This document shows, in pieces, positions 25,051 to 35,260 of a stretch of 64,000 nt of DNA (positions are counted from its first letter, which is position 1; every line of letters begins with the position of its first letter). The notes beneath the pieces are model-generated. The model did not search any database, was not told the origin of the DNA, and worked only from the letters and a program-made list of their open reading frames with translations. Source of the DNA: Roseiconus nitratireducens (GTDB lineage Bacteria > Planctomycetota > Planctomycetia > Pirellulales > Pirellulaceae); assembly GCF_008629675.1 (NCBI RefSeq), contig NZ_VWOX01000003.1, positions 1 through 64,000 of the forward strand, in the 5' to 3' direction. Made by a program: the position numbers and the translations under genes.

Positions 25051-25923
25051 TCATTTGCCGTAGCCGGATTGCGGTTCACCCTCCGGATCCAACTTTCCCG
25101 TGGCCCACAAGACGGCCCGCGAGACCAGATCCAGGTAGCGATCGTCACCGACCGTTTCGTTGTTGTGACCAAGCGTAGTGCTGATGATTCGGGTCTTTTC
25201 CGGACCATACTGATTGGTCCAGACCACAGCGGCTTTGGCTGTGGTGGGCTGGGCGTCCGGGTTCTGCTTTAAGTCGCGGGGACGAGGTTTCTGCGTCTGA
25301 GTCCCGCTGGCGAGGACCTGCGTTCCAGAGAACACCCGAACGTTGTTATAGAGTTCTTCGTTGATCGTGGTCCAATCGGATAAGCCCTTGGTGACCGGGT
25401 GATCGGGATCCACGAAGTCGACTTCGATCGGTGATTGGGGACCGTGCGCGGTCGATTGAACGCCGATCATCTCGTACCAGCCCGCATTCTCAGCCCCCGA
25501 TTCAACGGGTTGGCGAAAATCACCCCAGCGATAGCTGTGCATGGCGCAGTGCAGATTGACGGCCGGCAGCCCGGCGCGATGTGCCGCCAAAATACGGTCC
25601 ACGTATGGACGCTCGGTCACATTGGCGGAGCACTCGTCGTGCAGGACCACGTCGTAGCCCTCGGCCCAGTCGTCGGATTCATAGATTTCGAATCGCGTGT
25701 CGGTGCCCTTGCTGGGATTGAATACGACCGTCACTTCGGCATGAATCCGCTGCTCGATTCCTTCCTTCAAAAGTTGCGTTTGGGTGGCGTAATCGTGGCA
25801 GCAGCCGCCGGCCACCAGCAACACTTTCAACGGAGCCGGCGCAGATTGCTCGGATTGGCCACGGACAACCGTCGGCAACAGAAGGAGACCAATGGCAAAC
25901 AAGGCCATCATGCGTGTTTTCAT
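25051..25923 (-). CDS. exported ThuA-domain protein
   Basis: This 290-residue protein has a signal peptide (residues 1-22, MALFAIGLLLLPTVVRG). The class I glutamine-amidotransferase-like ThuA fold is shown by LKVLLVAGGCCHDYATQ, YDVVLHDECSANVTERPYVD, AVNLHCAMHSYRWGDF and HPVTKGLSDWTTINEELYNN, ending ISTTLGHNNETVGDDRYLDL. ThuA domains are frequent in planctomycete proteins tied to sugar metabolism, but the reaction is not established. It converges with the mucin-like gene (162-bp gap) and its 5' side faces the GGGGACAGAGCAC repeat region. Confidence 0.85.
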   Translation of the reverse strand: MKTRMMALFAIGLLLLPTVVRGQSEQSAPAPLKVLLVAGGCCHDYATQTQLLKEGIEQRIHAEVTVVFNPSKGTDTRFEIYESDDWAEGYDVVLHDECSANVTERPYVDRILAAHRAGLPAVNLHCAMHSYRWGDFRQPVESGAENAGWYEMIGVQSTAHGPQSPIEVDFVDPDHPVTKGLSDWTTINEELYNNVRVFSGTQVLASGTQTQKPRPRDLKQNPDAQPTTAKAAVVWTNQYGPEKTRIISTTLGHNNETVGDDRYLDLVSRAVLWATGKLDPEGEPQSGYGK

Positions 25924-26085
25924 AGTGATGGATGAATCAGAGTGATGGAAGGAAAATGCGTCCGAGTCAACGACCAGACGCCGGGAGCCCCAATCATAGC
26001 AGCACGCTCGTCAAGAACCTCCACCGGCAGCAAAGCAAGTCCGCTTTTGGCCGGAGCAGACCGCGTCCATCCGCACCAAACCGGA

Positions 26086-26634
26086 TGGGGGACAGAGCAC
26101 CAAACCGAAGCCAGATCGAAACCGGATGGGGGACAGAGCACCAAACCGAAGCCAGATGGGAACCGGATTGGGGACAGAGCACGCGGCGGATCCGGAGGGG
26201 GACAGAGCACAAACCAGAAGCCGGATCGGGGACAGGAGCCGGATCGGGGACAGAGCACGAACCGGGGAAACCGGATCGGGGACAGAGCACGCGGCGGAGG
26301 TCGAATGTGTCCCGAAGAGTTCGGGACAGCCCACCGAACTCAATCTTCCAATTGCGAGCATCTCATGCATGGTGCTCTGTCCCCGTTTTTGGATCGGGAA
26401 CAAGCGGCCGGGCCGTTGGCCCTCTGGTCTTCGTTTTGGGCCCGGTTCCCAGCCCGTTGGGCTGGGCTGGGTAAACATCGGGGCGTTGTCCCGAAACAAT
26501 TGTGCCGCCCCCCCGCCGGTTCCGCCCGGCATTTGGTGCTCTGTCCCCATTTTGAACTCCGGCGTTTGGTGCTCTGTCCCCATTTAGAACGGTCCCCGTT
26601 TAGAACGTGAACCTGTGTTTGGTGCTCTGTCCCC
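26086..26634. repeat. GGGGACAGAGCAC tag region B (forward and inverted tags around a core)
   Basis: Forward tags lie near 26088, 26129, 26170, 26208, 26246 and 26278, with a variant at 26228, spaced roughly 18-41 bp. Inverted tags (GGTGCTCTGTCCCC) lie at 26371-26384, 26535-26548, 26568-26581 and 26621-26634. The core at about 26449-26502 matches region A (15078-15130) in the CCCAGCCCGTTGGGCTGGG part and in CGGGGCGTTG. There is no transposase inside. The region spans the gap between the ThuA gene and the beta-helix gene, so 25924-26779 has no gene. Confidence 0.9.
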
Positions 26635-26779
26635 GTTTAGAACGGGGCCGGCGAATGGCGGCCGCTTGCGTGCAGGCGGTTGCGGCGGATGTCAGAATAG
26701 GAGCCCGCTTGTCCGAGACATGCGGGCCACGCCGACGAATCCGCCCTCCCATCCTGCCTCTTCTCCCTCCACCTCTGCC

Positions 26780-28237
26780 ATGGTTTCACTACACCGTCCT
26801 TTCACGATGCTGAGTTGCATCACTCTCTTGGCAACCTCGGTTGCTCGAGCGCAATCGGCGCCGCAACCCGGCTCCGAAAGGCGACCGTCCACCGAGACGA
26901 GCTCGCCGGAGACCACCGCGGCCGCCGGCCCTTGGGTGCCGGATCTGGTGGGAAACGGAACCGTCGATGAATCCGCCGCGATCCAACGCGCTGTCGACCG
27001 CGGGGCAGGAGCCCTCCGATTTCACAAAGGCACCTATCGCCTGACGAAAACCATCGAGATTGATTTGGATCGAGTCGGCGTCTGTTCGATTGTTGGTGAT
27101 GGCGTGGCAACCTTTTGGATGGATGGGCCAGGCCCGGCCTTTCGATTCGTGGGGACGCACCGAGGCACCGCCGCACCCGCGACCGTCCAACCAGCCGTCT
27201 GGCGCAACGAACGAACGCCGCTGGTCGACGGAATCGAAATCGTGGGCCGACACCCGGAAAGCTGCGGGATCGAAGCCTCCGGCACCATGCAATTGACGCT
27301 CAGCCGGCTGACCGTCCGAGAGACACAACACGCGGTTCATCTGGTCGACCGCAACCGGAACGTGGTGTTGTCCCAATGCCACCTTTATCACAACCGCGGC
27401 GTCGGAGTGTTTTTGGACCAACTGAACCTGCACCAGATCAACATCGACAATTGCCACATCAGCTACAACGGCGGCGGGGGTGTCGTGGCCAAGAACAGCG
27501 AGATCCGCAACCTGCAGATCGGCACGTGTGATATCGAAGGCAACATGGGTGGCCCCGATTCCGAGCCGACCGCGAACATCTGGTTGGACTCCAGCAACGC
27601 GTCGATCGGCGAAGTGGCCATTGTCGGTTGCACCATCCAACACACCCACGACGCCCCGCAATCCGCAAACATCCGCATCAACGGCCGATCGACGCCTCGG
27701 CCCTTCACCGACGAACTGCGGCATGGCAACGTGACCATCGCAAGCAACGTTCTTTCAGACGTTCAGGTCAACGTGGAACTGACGGATGTCCGCGGTGCCG
27801 CCATCACGGGTAATACGCTCTGGAAGGGGTACACCGCGAACCTGCTGCTGCGAGGTTGTTCGCAGGTGGTGATGACCGGCAACGTCCTGGATCGGAACCC
27901 GCGCTATCACTACGGCGACGGCGCCCAAGCAAAACTTGGCGTCGCACTAACGGATTGCCACGATTGCCTGCTCTCAGGAAACCTGTTCCACGGAGCGGTG
28001 CTCCAGGATGCTGCGATATCGATCCGGCGAAGCAAGAGGATCCTTCTGACTGGATGCAGCATCCTCGACTACGGCGCCGTCGGAATCCGCTTGGAAGACG
28101 TTTCGGACAGCCGGATCAGTGACTGCCTGATCCGACACGACAAGGACGACCGTTCGATCGCGTTGCAGCAACGCGACGTGCGGGGAACCGTGATTCAACC
28201 CGACCTGTTGAACGTGGAGCAAGACGATGAGAAATGA
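26780..28237 (+). CDS. exported right-handed beta-helix protein
   Basis: This 485-residue protein starts at the ATG at 26780; an ATG at 26807 is an alternative. A signal peptide (residues about 1-28, ending SVARAQS) precedes a pectate-lyase-superfamily start (VDESAAIQRAVDRGAGALRF, KGTYRLTKTIEIDLDRVG). Successive beta-helix coils follow, with N-rich turns (HLYHNRGVGVFLDQL, CHISYNGGGGVVAKNS, NTLWKGYTANLLLRGCS). Such proteins bind or cleave polysaccharides. Its last 11 bases overlap the sulfatase start, so both are one operon, probably aimed at a sulfated glycan. Confidence 0.8.
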   Translation: MVSLHRPFTMLSCITLLATSVARAQSAPQPGSERRPSTETSSPETTAAAGPWVPDLVGNGTVDESAAIQRAVDRGAGALRFHKGTYRLTKTIEIDLDRVGVCSIVGDGVATFWMDGPGPAFRFVGTHRGTAAPATVQPAVWRNERTPLVDGIEIVGRHPESCGIEASGTMQLTLSRLTVRETQHAVHLVDRNRNVVLSQCHLYHNRGVGVFLDQLNLHQINIDNCHISYNGGGGVVAKNSEIRNLQIGTCDIEGNMGGPDSEPTANIWLDSSNASIGEVAIVGCTIQHTHDAPQSANIRINGRSTPRPFTDELRHGNVTIASNVLSDVQVNVELTDVRGAAITGNTLWKGYTANLLLRGCSQVVMTGNVLDRNPRYHYGDGAQAKLGVALTDCHDCLLSGNLFHGAVLQDAAISIRRSKRILLTGCSILDYGAVGIRLEDVSDSRISDCLIRHDKDDRSIALQQRDVRGTVIQPDLLNVEQDDEK

Positions 28238-29711
28238 CTCAACGCGGCGTCCCGTTTGGGCGTGCCTCGTTGCGGCGCTGGCAACCATGGCAGGCCAGAG
28301 CGGCCGAGCGGAGCCGCCCCAACGTCCCAACATGATCGTGATTTTTTGTGACAACCTGGGCTACGGAGACATCGAACCCTTCGGATCCCCGGTGCATCGG
28401 ACTCCAGCGCTTCGCCGGATGGCAGCGGAAGGCCGACGCTTCACGCACTTCTGCGTCACTTCGGGTGTCTGCACTCCCTCGCGCGCAAGTTTGATGACGG
28501 GATGTTACGCCCAACGCGTCGGCATGCACACCAATCCACGCGATGGCCAGGTCCTGCGACCTGTTTCGCCGTACGGCTTGAACCCGACGGAAATCACCAT
28601 TGCCGAAGTTTTAGAGGACGTCGGTTATGCCACGGCCATCATCGGCAAGTGGCACCTGGGCGACCAGCCGGAACTGTTGCCAACTCGCCAGGGGTTCGAT
28701 CTGTTTTTTGGGATCCCTTACAGTGATGACATGACGGCGGAAACGGGCCGCCGATTGGGCGAACGCCTGGACGGAAACCGTTGGCCGCCATTGCCGTTGA
28801 TGCATAACGATCGAGTGATCGAAGCACCGGTTGATCGCAACCAATTGACGCGGCGCTACACCGAGTGTGCTGTCGAATTCATTCGCGAGCACCGCGGTTC
28901 ACCTTTCTTCCTGTACCTGCCGCACGCCATGCCTGGCAGCACGAAGGAACCCTTTGCCAGCGACGCCTTTCGCGGACACAGTCGCAACGGTCCGTGGGGC
29001 GACTCCGTCGAAGAACTGGACTGGTCGACCGGTGTCCTCTTGGACGAGTTGGTGCGATTGAAGTTGGATCGCAACACGCTGGTGGTGTGGACCTCCGACA
29101 ACGGAGCACCGCTGGCTTCGAACCCTGACGACCTTTCACGCGGCAGCAATCGGCCTCTGCACGGTCGCGGTTACACCACGGGCGAAGGTGCCTTTCGCGT
29201 TCCCACGTTGATGTGGTGGCCGGGTCAGATCCCGGCGGGGACAACGTGCGATCAACTCTGCAGCACGATGGACTTGCTGCCCACCTTCGCGGCGTTGACC
29301 GATTCGACATTGCCGAAGAATCGGATCATCGACGGCCATGACATTCGGCCCCTGATGTTCGACGGCGTCTCGACACTGCGTTCGCCCTACGACGCGTTCT
29401 ACTACTACCAGCAAGATCAATTGCAGGCGGTTCGGAGCGGGCGTTGGAAACTGTTCCTCCCGCTGGACTCCTTCACGAGACATCCGCACTTCGCGCCGAA
29501 TCGGCCGGGGCAAACGCTGCTGTTTGACCTGGTCGACGACCCAGGATGCGAGACAAACGTCGCGCCCGACCATCCTGAAATCGTGCGTCGATTGAACGGA
29601 CTCGCCACGCAAGCACGTGGCGATCTGGGAGACCGCGGACGTCCAGGAAAGAATGTCCGTCCGCCCGGCCATGTGTCCCGCGCAAATCCGCAAACGCTTT
29701 CGGAGCGTTGA
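28227..29711 (+). CDS. exported sulfatase (arylsulfatase family S1)
   Basis: This 494-residue protein has a signal peptide (residues 1-28). The formylglycine site CTPSR (C82-R86, in VCTPSRASLMTGCYAQRVGM) is converted by a maturase to the catalytic residue. Metal ligands appear as IFCDNLGYGD (D42 with N43 where many sulfatases have DD) and late VVWTSDNGAP. IGKWHLGD supplies the usual Lys/His pair. It desulfates organic sulfate esters in the periplasm; planctomycetes use many such enzymes on algal polysaccharides. It overlaps the beta-helix gene. Confidence 0.92.
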   Translation: MRNDSTRRPVWACLVAALATMAGQSGRAEPPQRPNMIVIFCDNLGYGDIEPFGSPVHRTPALRRMAAEGRRFTHFCVTSGVCTPSRASLMTGCYAQRVGMHTNPRDGQVLRPVSPYGLNPTEITIAEVLEDVGYATAIIGKWHLGDQPELLPTRQGFDLFFGIPYSDDMTAETGRRLGERLDGNRWPPLPLMHNDRVIEAPVDRNQLTRRYTECAVEFIREHRGSPFFLYLPHAMPGSTKEPFASDAFRGHSRNGPWGDSVEELDWSTGVLLDELVRLKLDRNTLVVWTSDNGAPLASNPDDLSRGSNRPLHGRGYTTGEGAFRVPTLMWWPGQIPAGTTCDQLCSTMDLLPTFAALTDSTLPKNRIIDGHDIRPLMFDGVSTLRSPYDAFYYYQQDQLQAVRSGRWKLFLPLDSFTRHPHFAPNRPGQTLLFDLVDDPGCETNVAPDHPEIVRRLNGLATQARGDLGDRGRPGKNVRPPGHVSRANPQTLSER

Positions 29712-29858
29712 TTCGGCCAAGCGAACGGTAGATCGCCTCCTGCCGGTAACCATCGTTCGATCGAGCACCGGCGTCGAGCGACCTGACGGCACCGAACTGA
29801 GCTCCGGTGCCGGGCGGGAAGGGTTGCTCCGAAATCAGAAACAGACGCGAGGCAGAAA

Positions 29859-30284
29859 TCAGCCCTCGACGTCGATGCCCATGCTGCGGGCCGTTCCTTC
29901 GATCATCTTGACCGCCTGGTCCATGCTGCGGGCGTTCAAGTCCGCCATCTTTTTGGTGGCGATGTCTTCGCACTGGGCACGGGTGACCTTGGCCACTTTG
30001 TTGGTATGCGGAACGCCGCTGCCCTTGGCGATCCCGGCGGCTTGCTTCAGCAATGACGCCGCCGGCGGGCTCTTGGTGATGAAATCGAAACTGCGGTCGT
30101 TGTACACGGTCACGATCACGGGGATCGGAGTTCCGTTGTACTCTTTGGTGCGGTCGTTGAAGGCCTGCACGAATTGCCCCAAGTTGACGCCGAACTTACC
30201 GAGCGACGTACCGACCGGGGGTGCGGGTGTCGCTTGACCGCCGGGAACTTGAAATTTTGCCTGTCCAGTTACTTGCTTTGCCAT
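29859..30284 (-). CDS. rplK: 50S ribosomal protein L11 (uL11)
   Basis: This protein has 141 residues from the ATG at 30284; an ATG three codons upstream at 30293 is also possible. Signatures are KFQVPGGQATPAPPVGTSLG, then NLGQFVQAFNDRT, VYNDRSFDFITKSPPAA and IEGTARSMGIDV. L11 forms the GTPase-associated centre with 23S rRNA. It ends the tuf-tRNA-Trp-secE-nusG-rplK cluster. The expected rplA-rplJ-rplL-rpoB do not follow; a convergent sulfatase lies 147 bp downstream. Confidence 0.96.
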   Translation of the reverse strand: MAKQVTGQAKFQVPGGQATPAPPVGTSLGKFGVNLGQFVQAFNDRTKEYNGTPIPVIVTVYNDRSFDFITKSPPAASLLKQAAGIAKGSGVPHTNKVAKVTRAQCEDIATKKMADLNARSMDQAVKMIEGTARSMGIDVEG

Positions 30285-30416
30285 GATCTTCATTGGGCTC
30301 TTCTCGCCGCGACCGGGTTGACTGAGGAACCGGCGGTCAACCGGAATCGAGCGGAGTTAATTAGGGGTGATGGTGGTTGGAAAAATTGGGCGGCCGGTCG
30401 AACGTCGTCACTCAGA

Positions 30417-31166
30417 TCAAACGGGCTCGACCTGCCAGTGGTCCAGTTCCATGGGGACGCTGCGACCGAAAATGTTGATGATGACCGTGACGCGACCGTT
30501 TGCTTCGTCGACCCCGTCCACGTCGCCTTCCTGGTTCTCAAAATTCCCTTCCTTGACGCGAACGCGATCGCCGACCTTGAACGGGATGGCGGTCTTGATC
30601 GGCGCCTCTTCCTCGTCCTCGGCGACCGGGCGGTTGATGAACCGTTCGACGTCCGCGGGATCCATCGGCATCGGCTTTCCGGCCGAACCAGTGAAGTCAC
30701 TGATTCCCCCGGTTTCACGAACCAAAAACCAAGTGTCGTCGTTGATGGCCATCCGAGCCATGATGTAGCCCGGCAGGAGTTTCCGCTTGGTGATTCGCTT
30801 CTTACCGTCCCGCGTGAACGTTGCCACATCCTCGCTGGGGACCACAACCTCGCCAAAGTACTCCTCCATCCCCTCCATGGCAATCTTCTTGCGGAGGGCA
30901 TCGGCGATGGAATCTTCGCGGTTGAATGCGACTTTCAGGATGTACCAATCCATCTCGGGAGCGTCGCTCTCCGGTTCCGGCGCGTCATCGCTGTCCAAGA
31001 ACACTTCACCGGTGTCAGCTTGCTGATCACCACCGGATGCGGCGGCAGCTGCTTGCTCCACACCACTGTCGGCCGCGTCGCTGGACGTTTCGCCCTGCAG
31101 CGATTCGGTTGAGGAATCAACCGCTTCCGCTTCTTTCGATTCAGGGGTTTTAGCTTCGTCGCTCAT
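30417..31166 (-). CDS. nusG: transcription elongation factor NusG with acidic N-terminal extension
   Basis: This protein has 249 residues, compared with about 181 in E. coli. The first 72 residues are an acidic, low-complexity extension. The NGN domain follows (MDWYILKVAFNREDSIADAL, KKRITKRKLLPGYIMARM, TWFLVRETGGISDFTG), then an acidic EDEEEA linker and a KOW domain (PFKVGDRVRVKEGNFENQEG). It links RNA polymerase to Rho and the ribosome. It lies 87 bp after secE and 132 bp before rplK. Confidence 0.95.
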   Translation of the reverse strand: MSDEAKTPESKEAEAVDSSTESLQGETSSDAADSGVEQAAAAASGGDQQADTGEVFLDSDDAPEPESDAPEMDWYILKVAFNREDSIADALRKKIAMEGMEEYFGEVVVPSEDVATFTRDGKKRITKRKLLPGYIMARMAINDDTWFLVRETGGISDFTGSAGKPMPMDPADVERFINRPVAEDEEEAPIKTAIPFKVGDRVRVKEGNFENQEGDVDGVDEANGRVTVIINIFGRSVPMELDHWQVEPV

Positions 31167-31253
31167 GACAGGATTGCGGGAAATCGGCGTAAGTGAGTGG
31201 GATCAGGGGGCTTCAACAAACAGGATGGCAACCGGGCGCGGATCGCCTGGAAA

Positions 31254-31709
31254 TCAGGCGGCTGCCCACAACGCGTCGAAGACGGTCTGCCAGATGATAT
31301 CGAACAGGAACAGCGAGATCGCCAAGATGGCGATGGTCACGATCACGACGATCGACGCCCGCTTGACCTCTTCGCGGCTGGGCCAGGTGACTTTCTTCAT
31401 TTCCGCTTCCACGGCGATCAGAAAGTCGGCGAACCGAGGCCAATTGACCAGCCGATAACCCAACCACAAACCGGCCAACAAAATGGCGGCGGGAATCCCC
31501 ACGGCCAAAGCGTTGTTCTCCAGCGAATCGCTGAGCGAAATGTACAGACGCCAGGCACCGACGGCGACAATCACCCAGATCGCGGCAACCGTCGCTTGGC
31601 GAACGATTCGCCCCTGGTTCGGCTTGTATACGGAAGCGTGGAATAGCTCGCTGGTCAACGAACTGTTGCTGGCGCTACTCGTCTTGCTTCCGGCAATGTC
31701 TCGGGACAC
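31254..31709 (-). CDS. secE: preprotein translocase subunit SecE
   Basis: This 151-residue protein belongs to the three-transmembrane form: two helices (about residues 38-56 and 68-86), then the conserved amphipathic VEAEMKKVTWPSREEVKRAS and the last membrane helix (VVIVTIAILAISLFLFDIIW). SecE clamps SecY in the inner membrane. It lies between tRNA-Trp and nusG. The hydrophilic N-terminus (about 35 residues) is cytosolic. Confidence 0.93.
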   Translation of the reverse strand: MSRDIAGSKTSSASNSSLTSELFHASVYKPNQGRIVRQATVAAIWVIVAVGAWRLYISLSDSLENNALAVGIPAAILLAGLWLGYRLVNWPRFADFLIAVEAEMKKVTWPSREEVKRASIVVIVTIAILAISLFLFDIIWQTVFDALWAAA

Positions 31710-32068
31710 TCGATGTTCCTTCGTTTCGATTGTGGCCGACGGCTGCGAAACACTTCGACGGGGCAGTCAACGGCGGGTTGGTATTCGGGGAAAATGGGGA
31801 ACCGGGGTGCGCGACGCATCGCGGCAAATCAGGTCGTGCACCGTCAGGCGACGTGGCCGATGACCAAGGCACCGTTTCTCCAGCGGATTCTCCGGCGGAG
31901 GAATGACTTTCTCCGCCGGCGGGTTGGCTGCCGGCCGGTGTCTGATCAATCGGCATCCGACGCATCACGCGCGCACGCGGCGATCAGCTGCCACCGGCAC
32001 CCGACCAAGGACTCATCGTACAATCGACCGGAGTCTTGGCACTAGACCAGAGCGACAGACGCGAAAAG
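31710..32068. other. gap between tRNA-Trp and secE
   Basis: No gene is seen in these 359 bp; rpmG (bL33), often found here, is absent. It probably holds the secE leader and a promoter. Several GC-rich inverted stretches (for example TTCTCCGCC/GGCGGAGAA-like near 31875-31920) can pair. Confidence 0.45.
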
Positions 32069-32141
32069 CAGGAGTGGAGGGACTCGAACCCGCAACCGCT
32101 GGTTTTGGAAACCAGTGCTCTGCCAATTGAGCTACACTCCT
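32069..32141 (-). tRNA. tRNA-Trp(CCA)
   Basis: The 73-nt tRNA has an acceptor AGGAGTG/CACTCCT, a D arm GTAGCTCAATTGGCAGAGC, an anticodon stem-loop CTGGTTTCCAAAACCAG and a T arm GGGTTCGAGTCCC. It lies between tuf and secE, the usual place for this tRNA in bacteria. Confidence 0.96.
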
Positions 32142-32268
32142 TCACGCCGGGTCGGCGTCAACCGAACCGGCGGGCATTTTAACGCAGAGAACCAACAAGC
32201 CGACAGGCGACTGGTTGGCTCTCGCGACGTTTTCCATCGAAATCCGTCGGGGGAAACCCCCTCAGGAA

Positions 32269-33465
32269 CTACTCGACAATCTTGGTCACAACGCCCGAAC
32301 CGACCGTCCGGCCGCCTTCGCGAATTGCGAAACGGACACCGTCGTCCATGGCGATCGGCTTGTGCAGCTCGACGGTCACTTTGACGTTGTCACCGGGCAT
32401 GCACATTTCGGCACCTTCCAGGTTCGCCGTACCGGTCACGTCGGTGGTCCGGAAGTAGAACTGGGGACGGTAGCCGCTGAAGAACGGGGTGTGACGTCCG
32501 CCCTCGTCCTTGCTCAGGCAGTAAACCTCGGCTTCGAACTTGGTGTGCGGGGTGATCGAACCCGGCTTGGCCAACACCTGGCCCCGCTGGATTTCTTCAC
32601 GCTTGACGCCCCGCAGCAGGCAACCGACGTTGTCACCGGCACGACCTTCGGGCATTTCCTTGCGGAACATTTCCACGCCGGTGCAGGTCGTCTTGGCCGA
32701 GGTCGGGCTGAGTCCGACGATTTCGACTTCTTCGCCGACCTTGATGACGCCGCGTTCGATCCGACCGGTGGCCACGGTTCCACGACCTTCGATCGAGAAC
32801 ACGTCTTCGATGGCCATCAGGAACGGCTTGTCGTCCTCACGGACGGGCTCCGGAATGTACTCATCCAACGCGTCCATCAGCTCACTGATGCACTTGCTGG
32901 CTTCCGGATCCGCGGGATTGTTGTAGGCCGGCAGAGCCGATCCCTGAATGACAGGAACGTCGTCTCCGGGGAAATCGTACTTGCTGAGCAGCTCGCGGGC
33001 TTCCAGCTCGACCAATTCCAGCAATTCCGGATCGTCGACCAGGTCGCACTTATTCAGGAAGACGACGATGTAGGGGACGCCGACCTGACGCGCCAACAGC
33101 ACGTGTTCTTTCGTTTGCGGCATCGGGCCGTCAGCGGCCGACACGACCAGGATGGCACCGTCCATTTGGGCGGCACCGGTGATCATGTTCTTGACGAAGT
33201 CAGCGTGGCCGGGGCAGTCGATGTGGGCGTAGTGACGTTTGTCGGTTTCGTATTCCACGTGGGCGACGGCGATCGTCACCGTCTTGGTTGCGTCACGAAC
33301 CGTTCCGCCCTTGGCGATGTCAGAGTACCCCTTGGCTTCCGCCAGGCCCTTCGCAGCCTGGACCGCCAGGATCGCCCCGGTTGTGGTCGTTTTGCCGTGG
33401 TCAATGTGCCCAATGGTACCGACGTTGACGTGTGGCTTGGTCCGTTCAAATCTTGCCTTGGCCAT
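32269..33465 (-). CDS. tuf: elongation factor Tu
   Basis: This 398-residue protein starts at the ATG at 33465. GTP-binding motifs are GHIDHGKT (P loop), DCPGHAD and NKCD. Domains 2 and 3 follow ([40 protein letters not shown]). It brings aminoacyl-tRNA to the ribosome. The switch I region is unusual: RGITI is replaced by KTVTI within [20 protein letters not shown], and the segment from the P loop to HVEYET is two residues longer than in E. coli by my alignment. The magnesium-coordinating threonine is kept. It follows four tRNA genes after a long leader and precedes tRNA-Trp. Confidence 0.97.
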   Translation of the reverse strand: MAKARFERTKPHVNVGTIGHIDHGKTTTTGAILAVQAAKGLAEAKGYSDIAKGGTVRDATKTVTIAVAHVEYETDKRHYAHIDCPGHADFVKNMITGAAQMDGAILVVSAADGPMPQTKEHVLLARQVGVPYIVVFLNKCDLVDDPELLELVELEARELLSKYDFPGDDVPVIQGSALPAYNNPADPEASKCISELMDALDEYIPEPVREDDKPFLMAIEDVFSIEGRGTVATGRIERGVIKVGEEVEIVGLSPTSAKTTCTGVEMFRKEMPEGRAGDNVGCLLRGVKREEIQRGQVLAKPGSITPHTKFEAEVYCLSKDEGGRHTPFFSGYRPQFYFRTTDVTGTANLEGAEMCMPGDNVKVTVELHKPIAMDDGVRFAIREGGRTVGSGVVTKIVE

Positions 33466-34396
<931 letters not shown>

Positions 34397-34403
34397 ATTC
34401 AAG

Positions 34404-34474
34404 AGCGGGTGAAGGGAATCGAACCCTCGTATTCAGCTTGGAAGGCTGCTGCACTACCATTGTGCTACACCCGC
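34404..34474 (-). tRNA. tRNA-Gly(TCC)
   Basis: The 71-nt tRNA has an acceptor GCGGGTG/CACCCGC, an anticodon stem-loop CAGCCTTCCAAGCTG and a T arm GGGTTCGATTCCC. It lies 8 bp from tRNA-Thr(GGT), at the position of glyT in the E. coli tufB operon. Confidence 0.95.
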
Positions 34475-34679
34475 AAATTTCAGCAAAGCTGGGGGAAGTC
34501 TACCGGGTCTGGCGTCCTGTTAACACCGCGCCGATCCGATTTCCACCGTCTGCCGAGTCTGTCGTCTCTGTCTCGTCTCGTCCTGCGCCGGCTGCTTCCA
34601 AAACCGCTCGGCTCCGTCAGCCGGTTCGGCAAATTCGCCGACCTGTGTGCCCCAAAGCGGTCACCGGCTTGATTCTTAG

Positions 34680-34761
34680 TGGGGGCTATTGGATTCGAAC
34701 CAATGTAGGCGTAGCCAGCGGATTTACAGTCCGCCCCCTTTAACCACTCGGGCAAACCCCC
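34680..34761 (-). tRNA. tRNA-Tyr(GTA)
   Basis: The 82-nt class II tRNA has an acceptor GGGGGTT/AGCCCCC with one wobble pair, an anticodon stem-loop CGGACTGTAAATCCG, a long variable arm (CTGGCTACGCC) and a T arm TGGTTCGAATCCA. It is separated from tRNA-Gly by about 205 bp, wider than in the E. coli operon. Confidence 0.95.
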
Positions 34762-34835
34762 AAAAAATCTTTCGTTTCCACAATCAACCGGTCGATGTCG
34801 TCACACCGCGAGTGCCACACTTGCTGCCACGCCAG

Positions 34836-34908
34836 AGCCAGCGGAGGGATTCGAACCCACGACCGGCTGATTACAAATCAGCTGCTCTGCCAACTGAGCT
34901 ACGCTGGC
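34836..34908 (-). tRNA. tRNA-Thr(TGT)
   Basis: The 73-nt tRNA has an acceptor GCCAGCG/CGCTGGC, an anticodon stem-loop GCTGATTTGTAATCAGC and a T arm GGGTTCGAATCCC. It is the first gene of the tRNA-tuf cluster, at the thrU position of E. coli, so the cluster promoter should lie just to its right (34909-34990). Confidence 0.96.
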
Positions 34909-35260
34909 GATCAAGCGCCAGTCCCGGTGGCACGTCGGCGGACGTCCTACCAATCCGCTCGCATCGCTCCCCGCACGATCTTTCGCACGACGAACGCTGG
35001 GAACCTTTCGGGTACATCTGGACCGCGTTTGGGAAGGGCAAAGTTTAGCGATCCGGCCGTCTGGGACAAGCCGGAATTGAAGCCTGGCTGGCCAATTCCT
35101 GAAATGTCCGGAGAGCCGCTTGCGCCGCACCACGCACGATGACGGGGCCTTTCCCAATGGACATTCATGACGACCGATCGGTTCACTGCGTGAAGCTCTG
35201 TTTCGGCCGAATCGACGCCGGGCATGAGAAAATCGTCCCAGTCCGATCGCGGCCTGCCGT

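Noticed and set aside
25932..26610. Overlapping ORFs of 150-220 codons on both strands
   Set aside because: They consist of translated GGGGACAGAGCAC tags (GDRAP, GTEHQ, LCP strings) and have no domain likeness.
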